In this document: piece by piece, positions 51,289 through 58,855 of the stretch | Layout: each line of letters begins with the position of its first letter | Numbering within the stretch: position 1 is the first letter of the stretch | Origin: CAZMOK01 sp964567785 | Lineage (GTDB): Bacteria > Bacteroidota > Bacteroidia > Bacteroidales > JAGOPY01 | Assembly (NCBI GenBank): GCA_964567785.1 | Contig: CAZMOK010000002.1 | Location: 1-64,000, forward strand | DNA: 64,000 nucleotides | Direction of reading: 5' to 3' | Notes under the pieces: model-generated | What the model saw: the letters and a program-made list of their open reading frames with translations, nothing else | What the model was told of the DNA's origin: nothing | Database searches by the model: none | Position numbers and translations under genes: made by a program

Positions 51289-52164
51289 TTGGAACACGCT
51301 GATATCATAAAAAAAGTCAGGAAGATTGAGATCAAGACAAAGGGCTTGTCGAACCAGATCTTTGCAGGGCATTACCATAGTGCCTTCAAGGGCAGGGGTA
51401 TGGCTTTCAGCGAAGTAAGGGAATACCAGGTAGGTGATGATATCAGGTCGATAGACTGGAACGTGACAGCCAGGTTCAACCACCCATATGTAAAAATATT
51501 TGAAGAAGAGCGCGAACTTACCGTTATGCTCCTGGTGGATGTCAGTGGCTCGAATGAATTCGGAACACGTGCAAGGCTGAAGGAAGACATGATGACCGAG
51601 GTTGCTGCCGTGCTGGCTTTTTCAGCCATAAATAACAATGATAAAGTTGGTATGATCTTTTTCAGCGACCGGATCGAGAAATTCATACCCCCTAAAAAAG
51701 GAACATCACATATCCTCCGCATCATCAGGGAATTGATAGACTTCAAGCCTGAATCGCAGAAAACAGACATTTCAGAAGCCCTTAAATTTCTTACAAATGC
51801 CCTCAAGAAAAGATGCACGGCTTTTATTATCTCCGATTTCATTGATACGGGTTTCAAAGATGCGCTGACCATTGCCAATAACAAGCACGACGTGGTTGCC
51901 GTAAGGGTTTATGACGAGAGAGAAACAGAGCTTCCGAAAATGGGGATGGTCAGGATGTTCAACAAGGAAACGGGTAAAAGCCTGTGGGTGGATACACTGA
52001 ACAGATCGACCAGGGAAAACTACAGGAAATGGTGGATTAAGCTCGAAGGTGAATTGAAAAGCATATTCAGAAAAAGCGGAGTCGATTCCACTACCATAAA
52101 AACCAATGAGGATTACGTAAAACCACTGGTCAATCTATTCAAGATCAGGGAGGCAAGGTTTTAA
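51289..52164 (+). CDS. DUF58 domain protein with VWA-like fold
   Basis: This 291-residue protein is the DUF58 partner of MoxR. It opens KKVRKIEIKTKGLSNQIFAG and has the DUF58 core YHSAFKGRGMAFSEVREYQV, GDDIRSIDWNVTARFNHPYV, then a VWA-type MIDAS motif VDVSGSNEFGT. No membrane segment is seen, so it is probably cytoplasmic. The start is TTG 51289: translation gives MEHADIIKKVRKIEIKT, matching the METxDLLKKVRKIEIKT start of homologues, and no ATG is available. 54 nt after moxR, 1 nt before the next gene. Confidence 0.92.
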   Translation: MEHADIIKKVRKIEIKTKGLSNQIFAGHYHSAFKGRGMAFSEVREYQVGDDIRSIDWNVTARFNHPYVKIFEEERELTVMLLVDVSGSNEFGTRARLKEDMMTEVAAVLAFSAINNNDKVGMIFFSDRIEKFIPPKKGTSHILRIIRELIDFKPESQKTDISEALKFLTNALKKRCTAFIISDFIDTGFKDALTIANNKHDVVAVRVYDERETELPKMGMVRMFNKETGKSLWVDTLNRSTRENYRKWWIKLEGELKSIFRKSGVDSTTIKTNEDYVKPLVNLFKIREARF

Positions 52165-52165
52165 A

Positions 52166-53152
52166 ATGATCAGGAAAGCTTTTCAAATAATGGCCTCTTT
52201 GCTTGTCCTTGCCACAGGATGGGGGAAGGTTTATTCACAAGTGACCGAAGCGAGGGTGGAACTCGACACCAATGCGATCCTGATCGGCGACCAGATAGAG
52301 CTTACACTGGCACTTGATGTGCCTTCGAACTCTGAAGTATTCTGGCCATATTTTACAGAAGACACTGTTGTTACCGGAATTGAGATCATCGGCTCAGGTG
52401 AGGTGGACACTACCGCACTTGACAAGGGTTACCTGCACCTGGAGCAAACACTCACTGTAACAAGCTTCGATTCGGGATATTATGCCATTCCACCTGTACC
52501 CTTCAAATTCAAAATAAAGGACGACACCACTGAATACAGTCTGCAGACGGTACCGGCTTACCTGCGGGTAAATTCACCCGATGTGGACATGAATGCAAAC
52601 ATAAAGTCCATCAAACCGCCACTGGAAGCGCCCTTTACGATCGACGAAGCGCTTCCGTACATTGGCGGAGGCCTTTTACTTGCTCTGATCATAGCAGGGA
52701 TAATTTATTACCTGCGAAAAAGGAGGAAACACGAACCGGTATTCAGGCCGAGGCCGAAACCCAAAGTCCCGGCCCATGTCCGTGCACTGGAAGACCTCGA
52801 AAAGCTGAAGCTGAAAAAATTGTGGCAAAGTGGAAAAGTGAAAGAATTCTACATCGAGCTGACCGGTATTGTAAGGCTGTACATTGAAGACAGATTTGGT
52901 GTTGAAGCTCTGGAGTTAACCACAGGTGAGATTATGTTGGGCCTGAAGCCATTTAACATCAATAAAGAGGCCTTATCGAAACTGGAACAGACACTGGTCC
53001 TGGCCGACCTGGTAAAGTTTGCCAAAGAAAAGCCTTTGCCCGTTGAAAATGACACGAGCCTGAACAATTGCATCGATTTTGTGAGAGAAACGAAACCCAT
53101 TGAACAACCGGAAAAGACAGAACAAAAAGAAACTGAAAAAATAAGCGCCTGA
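52166..53152 (+). CDS. Bat-operon membrane protein with periplasmic beta domain (BatD-like N-terminal half)
   Basis: The 328-residue product has a signal peptide (about 1-24, ending YSQ), a beta-sandwich periplasmic part (VTEARVELDTNAILIGDQIE; SFDSGYYAIPPVPFKFKIKD), one membrane helix (YIGGGLLLALIIAGIIYYLR, about 172-191) and a cytoplasmic domain containing VPAHVRALEDLEKLKLKKLW and EFYIELTGIVRLYIEDRFGV. It occupies the usual position between DUF58 and batA in Bacteroidota; the C-terminal helix bundle resembles that of BatD. Specific function unknown. Confidence 0.85.
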   Translation: MIRKAFQIMASLLVLATGWGKVYSQVTEARVELDTNAILIGDQIELTLALDVPSNSEVFWPYFTEDTVVTGIEIIGSGEVDTTALDKGYLHLEQTLTVTSFDSGYYAIPPVPFKFKIKDDTTEYSLQTVPAYLRVNSPDVDMNANIKSIKPPLEAPFTIDEALPYIGGGLLLALIIAGIIYYLRKRRKHEPVFRPRPKPKVPAHVRALEDLEKLKLKKLWQSGKVKEFYIELTGIVRLYIEDRFGVEALELTTGEIMLGLKPFNINKEALSKLEQTLVLADLVKFAKEKPLPVENDTSLNNCIDFVRETKPIEQPEKTEQKETEKISA

Positions 53153-54147
53153 TGTTTGACAACATTGAATTTGCAAACCCTGAAATGTTCCTGCTGATGC
53201 TGGTTATACCGGGCATGACAGCCTGGTATATCTACAAGCTCAGAAAGGGGTATGCAGAACTCCAGGTATCGAGCACCAGCGTGCTGGAAAATTCCCGCAG
53301 GAGTATCAGGCAATATCTCTTTCACAGCCTGTTTATTATGCGCATCCTTGCTATTGCCCTGCTTGTAACAGCTTTAGCAAGACCCCAGACGAGTACGAGC
53401 AGGCAGGATGTTTCGATAGAAGGGATAGACATTGTGATGGCGCTTGATGTTTCGGGCAGTATGCTGGCCCGGGACCTGAGGCCCGACAGGCTTGAGGCTG
53501 CAAAAGCTGTGGCACTTGATTTCTTCAGTGGCAGGCCAAACGACCGGATCGGGCTGGTTATCTTTTCGGGCGAAACTTTTACACAATGCCCTCTTACCAC
53601 AGATCATACTGTGCTTAAGGACCTGTTTGCTGATGTTGAAAGCGGCATGATAGAAGATGGCACGGCAATTGGTGACGGGCTGGCAACAGCCGTTAACAGA
53701 CTGAAGGAAAGCCAGGCCATCAGTAAGGTCATCATACTGCTAACCGACGGTGTAAACAATGCGGGCTCACTCGACCCGGTTTCGGCTGCAGAGATAGCTA
53801 CCCTTTATGGAATACGCATTTATACAATTGGTGTGGGAACCACAGGTACAGCGCCCTATCCTGTACAAACACCTTTTGGCACACGGATGCAACGAATGGA
53901 AGTACAGATCGATGAGGAGCTTCTGCAAAAGGTGGCCGAAATGACCGAAGGAAATTATTACAGGGCCACAAGTAACCGGAAACTTAAAGAAATATACAAT
54001 GAAATAGATAAACTTGAACGTTCGAAGATAGATATTACGGAATTCAGGAAGCTCAACGAGGAGTTCCTGCCGCTGGCACTTCTTGCTGCAGCTTTGCTGA
54101 TACTGGAGATCCTCCTGAGAAACACTTTTTTCAGGACGATCCCATAA
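53152..54147 (+). CDS. batA: BatA, von Willebrand factor A membrane protein
   Basis: This 331-residue protein has an N-terminal region with two membrane segments flanking YKLRKGYAELQVSSTSVLEN, a periplasmic VWA domain and a C-terminal helix (FLPLALLAAALLILEILLR). The MIDAS motif is complete: ALDVSGSMLARDLRPDRLEA, then IGLVIFSGETFTQCPLTTDH and IILLTDGVNNAGSLDP. Bat proteins were named for aerotolerance in Bacteroides; mechanism unsettled. Its ATG shares one base with the preceding stop (TGATG). Confidence 0.93.
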   Translation: MFDNIEFANPEMFLLMLVIPGMTAWYIYKLRKGYAELQVSSTSVLENSRRSIRQYLFHSLFIMRILAIALLVTALARPQTSTSRQDVSIEGIDIVMALDVSGSMLARDLRPDRLEAAKAVALDFFSGRPNDRIGLVIFSGETFTQCPLTTDHTVLKDLFADVESGMIEDGTAIGDGLATAVNRLKESQAISKVIILLTDGVNNAGSLDPVSAAEIATLYGIRIYTIGVGTTGTAPYPVQTPFGTRMQRMEVQIDEELLQKVAEMTEGNYYRATSNRKLKEIYNEIDKLERSKIDITEFRKLNEEFLPLALLAAALLILEILLRNTFFRTIP

Positions 54148-54163
54148 AAGGGGTTTTAAGAAA

Positions 54164-55204
54164 ATGACCATAATCAGGTTTGAAAATATCGAGTTCTTGT
54201 ATGCGCTTCTGCTCATACCCGTTTTCCTGGGGCTCTACATCTGGTACACTTACTGGAAAAAGAGGGTTCTGGATGATTATGGCGAAAGGGCAGTGATAAG
54301 CAAGCTTATGCCTTTGAAGTCGAACGGAAACCCGGGCTTCAAATTTGCCTTGTTGATGATATCCTATATATTCCTGGTTTTCGGGCTGGCAAATCCTCAG
54401 ATAGGTTCCAGGCTCGAAAAAGTCGAGAGAAAAGGGTCAGACCTGGTCATCGCCCTGGATGTCTCGAACAGCATGCTTGCACAGGATATAAGGCCCGACA
54501 GGCTCACAAGGGCGAAGCAGGCAATCTCGAGGCTCATCGACAGGCTTCAGGGTGACAGGATAGGAATTGTGATCTTTGCAGGAAAAGCCTATTCACAATT
54601 GCCGATAACCTCCGATTACAGTGCAGCGAAAATGTTCCTCAATACTATTTCAACCGAGATCGTTCCGGTACAGGGAACTGCCATAGCTGATGCAATTTCA
54701 CTTGCCACTGAGTCGTTCAAGGATGAAGACCACGGAAAGGCCATAATTGTTATCACCGATGGAGAAAATCATGAAGGTGATGCTGCTGAGGCAGCAAAAG
54801 AAGCTGCCGATATGGGAATAAATGTTTACACCATAGGTATGGGATTGCCCGAAGGAGCCCCGATACCTGTTTTTAATTCCCGTAACCAACTGACAGGTTA
54901 CAAAAAAGACAAACAGGGCAATGCCATAATTTCACGCCTGAACGAAACCATGCTGCAGCAGATCGCAGCCGCAGGAGACGGCAAGTTCGTGCTCGCAAGC
55001 AACCGTTCAGGCGGTTTGGAACAAATTTTGGAGGAGATCAGCAAGCTGGAAAAAGCAGAATTCGAAACAAAGATGTTTTCCGACTATGAGGACAGGTTTC
55101 AGTACCTTATCGCTATTTCTTTGTTTCTGCTGGTTCTTGAGTTTTTACTTTTTGAAAGAAAGAGTAAGATCTCTGAAAAAGTTAAAATATTTTCAAGGCA
55201 ATGA
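54164..55204 (+). CDS. batB: BatB, von Willebrand factor A membrane protein
   Basis: This 346-residue paralogue of BatA has two N-terminal helices (FLYALLLIPVFLGLYIWYTY; FALLMISYIFLVFGLANPQI), a VWA domain with MIDAS VIALDVSNSMLAQDIRPDRL, GIVIFAGKAYSQLPITSDYS and IIVITDGENHEGDAAE, and a C-terminal helix (YLIAISLFLLVLEFLLF). BatA and BatB probably form a complex in the inner membrane facing the periplasm. 17 nt after batA; overlaps batC by 4 nt (ATGA). Confidence 0.93.
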   Translation: MTIIRFENIEFLYALLLIPVFLGLYIWYTYWKKRVLDDYGERAVISKLMPLKSNGNPGFKFALLMISYIFLVFGLANPQIGSRLEKVERKGSDLVIALDVSNSMLAQDIRPDRLTRAKQAISRLIDRLQGDRIGIVIFAGKAYSQLPITSDYSAAKMFLNTISTEIVPVQGTAIADAISLATESFKDEDHGKAIIVITDGENHEGDAAEAAKEAADMGINVYTIGMGLPEGAPIPVFNSRNQLTGYKKDKQGNAIISRLNETMLQQIAAAGDGKFVLASNRSGGLEQILEEISKLEKAEFETKMFSDYEDRFQYLIAISLFLLVLEFLLFERKSKISEKVKIFSRQ

Positions 55205-55977
55205 AAATGAACAAGTTTATCATTGGCATATTATTGATCCTGACAGGAAGCACGGCCTTCGGTCAGAGCGAAAAAAGGCTGATCCGGAGCGGCAACGACT
55301 ATTATGAAGAGGGTGATTATAAAGAAGCTGAGATCAAGTACCTGAAATCCAGAGAAGTAAAGAATCCTTCTCATAAAGGTGCTTATAACCTCGGGAATGC
55401 TCACTACATGCAGAATAATTACAAAGAAGCCGTGCTGGCATTTGATACTCTGAGAGGATATAACCTTGATGAAGCAACAAGGGCGAAGGCATATTATAAC
55501 CTTGGCAATTCCCTCCTGAAGATGTCGAAAGACACTTCAATCCAGCAGCAGGAAGCCGGAAAGGCTCTTCCGGCAAGTATTGAAGCTTTCAAGGAATCAC
55601 TGAGGCTTGTTCCTGATGACCGTGATGCCAAATACAACCTTGCCTATGCCCAAAATCTTCTGAAAAAGCAGCAGCAGCAACAGCAGAACCAAAACCAGGA
55701 TCAGCAGAATGAAGATCAGCAAAAGCAGCAGCAACAGAAAGACCAGCAACAACAAGAACAGCAACAACAAGAACAGCAACAACAAGAACAGCAACAACAA
55801 GAACAGCAGCAGGAACAGCAACAGCGACAGCAGCAGCAACGCCAGGAAGAAATTTCAAAGGAAGATGCAGAAAGGATCCTGCAGGCTTTGAAAAATGACG
55901 AAAAGAAGACCCTGGAAAACCTTAAAAAGGTAAAGGTAAAAACAGGTGCTTCTGCCAAATCGGAAAAGGACTGGTAA
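55201..55977 (+). CDS. batC: BatC, TPR protein with polyglutamine tract
   Basis: This 258-residue protein has a signal peptide (to about residue 22, STAFGQ), two or three TPR units (SGNDYYEEGDYKEAEIKYLK, HKGAYNLGNAHYMQNNYKEA, RAKAYYNLGNSLLKMSKDTS), a strikingly Gln/Glu-rich stretch (about 158-222) and a short C-terminal region ending KSEKDW, the typical BatC ending. The polyQ part is encoded partly by a perfect 15-bp tandem repeat. It is periplasmic and presumably binds BatA/BatB. Overlaps batB by 4 nt. Confidence 0.92.
   Translation: MKMNKFIIGILLILTGSTAFGQSEKRLIRSGNDYYEEGDYKEAEIKYLKSREVKNPSHKGAYNLGNAHYMQNNYKEAVLAFDTLRGYNLDEATRAKAYYNLGNSLLKMSKDTSIQQQEAGKALPASIEAFKESLRLVPDDRDAKYNLAYAQNLLKKQQQQQQNQNQDQQNEDQQKQQQQKDQQQQEQQQQEQQQQEQQQQEQQQEQQQRQQQQRQEEISKEDAERILQALKNDEKKTLENLKKVKVKTGASAKSEKDW
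55744..55803 (+). repeat. 15-bp tandem repeat x4 inside batC
   Basis: CAGCAACAACAAGAA is repeated four times without mismatch, encoding QQQQE each time, with degenerate CAG/CAA/GAA copies on both sides. The unit is a multiple of three, so copy-number change would alter protein length without frameshift. Confidence 0.95.
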
Positions 55978-55989
55978 AGTCTTTATTAG

Positions 55990-57840
55990 ATGAAAAAATT
56001 CGCCAAAATAGTGGCATTACTTATTATCACACTGCTTGCATTGCCTTTTACAGTGATGCAGGCACAGGATGCTGAATTTATTGCCTCGGCTAAAACGGTT
56101 GTTAGGGAAGGTGAGCAATTCAGGCTTACCTATACCCTTAATAAAAACGGTAGTGATTTCAGAGGCCCCGGGCTAAAGGGTTTTGCTATACTGAGCGGTC
56201 CCAGCCAGTCGACCAACAGAAGCTACCAGATCATTAACGGAGCCGTTACCCAGTCGTTCCAGCTTACATTCACCTACTTCCTCCAGGCGCTGGAACAAGG
56301 AGAATATATAATTGAACCGGCAAGAATCACCGTTGACGGAGAGAGCATTGAATCCAATCCTCTCACCATAAAAGTGAGAAAGGGAAATGCCCCTGCCCAA
56401 CAGCCGCAGGGGTCACAAAACAATGTTTCTTCCGGTGAAAAGATCAGCGAAGATGATGTTTTCATAAAAGCCATAGTTGATAAGAGGGATCCGTACCAGG
56501 GGGAGCAGGTGATCATCACCTATAAGATCTACACAACCGTTCCAATCTCACAGATAGATATCACTAAATTGTCATCCTTTCCGGGCTTCTGGTATAAAGA
56601 CCTCAGGGACAATAACCAATCGCTCAGACAATACAACGAAGTTATCAACGGAAAGGAGTATGTTGTGGCAGATTTGAGAAAAATAGCTCTTTTCCCCCAG
56701 AGAAGCGGAGAGATCAACATTGAAGAGATGGAGCTTGAATGCATGGCCCGGGTCCAGGGCAGAAGTTCTTCCAGGTTCCGGGACCCTTTCTTCGACAGTT
56801 TTTTTGATGACCCCTTTTTCAACAGGCAGAACATCCAGCTCAGAGTATCATCAAACAATATAAAACTGGATGTCAAGCCCCTGCCGACAGAAAGCAGGCC
56901 TGTGGCATTCAGCGGTGCCGTGGGCAGCTACAGTATGAATGCAGCTATCGACAGGTCGGAGGTCAAAACCAACGAAGCAATTAACCTCAAGGTTGATATT
57001 TCAGGTCGCGGAAATATTGAACTTATCAGTGAGCCGGATTTTTTATTCCCACCCGATTTTGAAGTTTACGACCCCAAAGTTTCCGACAGGATAAACCGGA
57101 CGAATTCGGGCATCTCGGGAAGAAAAACCTACGAATTCCTGATCATACCAAGAACGGCGGGGGAATTCACCATCATGCCCAGTTCATTTGTTTACTTTGA
57201 TCCGACAGCTAAAAAGTATGTTACCTTGAAAACCCCTGAATTCAATATATCTGTGGAAAAGAGCGATGAGGAGCCGGCAGGTATCGGCTACAGCGGTGTC
57301 AGCCAAAAGGATGTTCAGTTCATCGGAAGCGATATCAGGCACATAAGGGCCTACCCCTTCCAGTTAAATAAGATCGGTGTGCATTTTTACGGCTCCCGGT
57401 TGCTCTATATCCTGCTTATTGCCCCTGTAATTATATTTTTTGCTGTGCTGATCATCTGGAGGCGACATGTTAAAAGGCGCAAGGATGTGCGGCTTATGAG
57501 AACAAAGCGTGCCACAAGAGTAGCCAAAAAGAACCTCAGGATGGCAGAGAAACACCTGAAGGAAGGTAAGGAACAACTCTTTTACGAGGAAGTTTCAAGG
57601 GCACTGTGGGGCTATCTCAGTGATAAATTCAACATCCCCCTGTCGGAACTTTCGATGGAAAACGTCAAGAACAGGCTTGATGAAAAAAGTGTGGCTGAAG
57701 AAACCATAAACGATTTTGTAAATGTGCTCAACGACTGCGAATTTGCGAGGTTTGCACCGGGTCCTGCGGGCGAGAAGATGAACGAACTGTATAATAAAGC
57801 CCTGGGTATTATTACTAAAACTGAACGAGAGATAAAATGA
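55990..57840 (+). CDS. batD: BatD, large periplasmic protein
   Basis: This 616-residue protein has a signal peptide (to about 25, VMQAQ) and a long periplasmic beta-rich region with the BatD 'oxygen tolerance' hallmarks: FIASAKTVVREGEQFRLTYT, GPSQSTNRSYQIINGAVTQS, FTYFLQALEQGEYIIEPARI and DPYQGEQVIITYKIYTTVPI. A membrane helix lies near residues 470-492 (LLYILLIAPVIIFFAVLIIW), followed by a cytoplasmic helical domain (LKEGKEQLFYEEVSRALWGY; FNIPLSELSMENVKNRLDEK). 12 nt after batC, 4-nt overlap with batE. Confidence 0.94.
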   Translation: MKKFAKIVALLIITLLALPFTVMQAQDAEFIASAKTVVREGEQFRLTYTLNKNGSDFRGPGLKGFAILSGPSQSTNRSYQIINGAVTQSFQLTFTYFLQALEQGEYIIEPARITVDGESIESNPLTIKVRKGNAPAQQPQGSQNNVSSGEKISEDDVFIKAIVDKRDPYQGEQVIITYKIYTTVPISQIDITKLSSFPGFWYKDLRDNNQSLRQYNEVINGKEYVVADLRKIALFPQRSGEINIEEMELECMARVQGRSSSRFRDPFFDSFFDDPFFNRQNIQLRVSSNNIKLDVKPLPTESRPVAFSGAVGSYSMNAAIDRSEVKTNEAINLKVDISGRGNIELISEPDFLFPPDFEVYDPKVSDRINRTNSGISGRKTYEFLIIPRTAGEFTIMPSSFVYFDPTAKKYVTLKTPEFNISVEKSDEEPAGIGYSGVSQKDVQFIGSDIRHIRAYPFQLNKIGVHFYGSRLLYILLIAPVIIFFAVLIIWRRHVKRRKDVRLMRTKRATRVAKKNLRMAEKHLKEGKEQLFYEEVSRALWGYLSDKFNIPLSELSMENVKNRLDEKSVAEETINDFVNVLNDCEFARFAPGPAGEKMNELYNKALGIITKTEREIK

Positions 57841-58601
57841 AGACCCTGAAGTTAAATATAGTGTTGATGCTGTTGCTGATCCCATTTTCGGCTATCATGG
57901 CTTCAGGAATAGATTCGCTGGTTATCGGGGGCAATCGGGCATATAATGAAGCCAACTACGAAAAGGCAATTGAACTCTACCTGGATGTGGTAGAGAAAGG
58001 GTACGAATCATCCGAGCTCCACTACAACATAGGAAATTCCTATTTCAAACTTAACAGGATACCGGAAGCGATCCTTTACTATGAAAAGGCAAAAAAGCTT
58101 GAGCCTAACAACGAGGATATTGATTATAACCTGGCTCTTGCCAACAGCAGGACCATTGACAAGATAGATGCCATACCAGAGCTGTTCTATGTCAAGTGGT
58201 GGAATACTCTTAAAAACCTGACAGACTTTGATGGTTGGGCATGGATCGGTACAGGGGCCTTCATGTTTTTCTGGGTACTTGTCCTTTTCTTCACTTTTTC
58301 AAAGAGGATTGCAATAAGAAAGATAAGCTTCTGGACAGGCATAGTGGTGATTTTAATAACAGTCATGAGCTTTGTCCTTGCCGGTGAGAATTACCGGGAA
58401 ACTACCAAAGAGAAAGAAGCTGTTATATTCACTCCTACACTTACGGTCAAAAGTTCGCCAAACGAAAACAGTGTCGACCTTTTTGTTATCCATGAGGGTA
58501 CCAAAGTACGGATAACCGACAGGGTTGAAGGCTGGACCGAGATCGTGATAGCCAACGGAAGCAAAGGCTGGGTAAAAAATAAAACCTACAGGATCATTTA
58601 A
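57837..58601 (+). CDS. batE: BatE, TPR and SH3 domain membrane protein
   Basis: This 254-residue protein has a signal peptide (to about 23), two TPR units (GGNRAYNEANYEKAIELYLD; ELHYNIGNSYFKLNRIPEAI), two membrane helices (about 138-160 and 170-185: FMFFWVLVLFFTFS, ISFWTGIVVILITVMSFVLA) and a C-terminal bacterial SH3 domain (VIFTPTLTVKSSPNENSVDL; GTKVRITDRVEGWTEIVIAN). SH3b domains often bind peptidoglycan, so BatE may fix the Bat complex to the wall. Last gene of the operon; overlaps batD by 4 nt. Confidence 0.93.
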   Translation: MKTLKLNIVLMLLLIPFSAIMASGIDSLVIGGNRAYNEANYEKAIELYLDVVEKGYESSELHYNIGNSYFKLNRIPEAILYYEKAKKLEPNNEDIDYNLALANSRTIDKIDAIPELFYVKWWNTLKNLTDFDGWAWIGTGAFMFFWVLVLFFTFSKRIAIRKISFWTGIVVILITVMSFVLAGENYRETTKEKEAVIFTPTLTVKSSPNENSVDLFVIHEGTKVRITDRVEGWTEIVIANGSKGWVKNKTYRII

Positions 58602-58700
58602 CCTGCAATGTGGTTTTTAAAAACCTCTCATACAAGCTAAAAGCAGCTAATAACAGCACTTCCGTTTACTTGTCACTTTCGGCCGTTTTCTGATTACAGC

Positions 58701-58809
58701 TTGCACACCCGTTCAGGAATATTATCTTTGTTTATTCAATAAAATGGATATTTTTGTTAAAAAATTAGCAAAGCCGTTTGTGCCCTTTCTTAAAAAAACT
58801 GTAACTTGG
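58701..58809 (+). promoter_or_regulatory. Stacked candidate promoters before the T9SS propeller genes
   Basis: Three -7-like boxes follow each other: TATCTTTG (58723-58730) with TTG 19 nt upstream (58701-58703); TATTTTTG (58749-58756), for which the TTTG of the first box (58727-58730) is an 18-nt-spaced -33; and TAACTTGG (58802-58809, one mismatch) with TTTG at 58777-58780. The 254-nt gap 58602-58855 otherwise holds only a GGTTTTTAAAAACC palindrome (58612-58625). Confidence 0.6.
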
Positions 58810-58855
58810 CACGTTTAATTAATCACCTATAACCAAAAACTCAAAATAAGCTGAT

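Noticed and set aside
55589..55958. Antisense frames rich in Leu/Val or Cys opposite batC
   Set aside because: They are translations of the CAG/CAA/GAA repeat on the opposite strand and carry no biological signal.
58612..58625. GGTTTTTAAAAACC palindrome as terminator of the bat operon
   Set aside because: The stem is almost all A/T with no room for a loop and no T run follows; it was not called a terminator.
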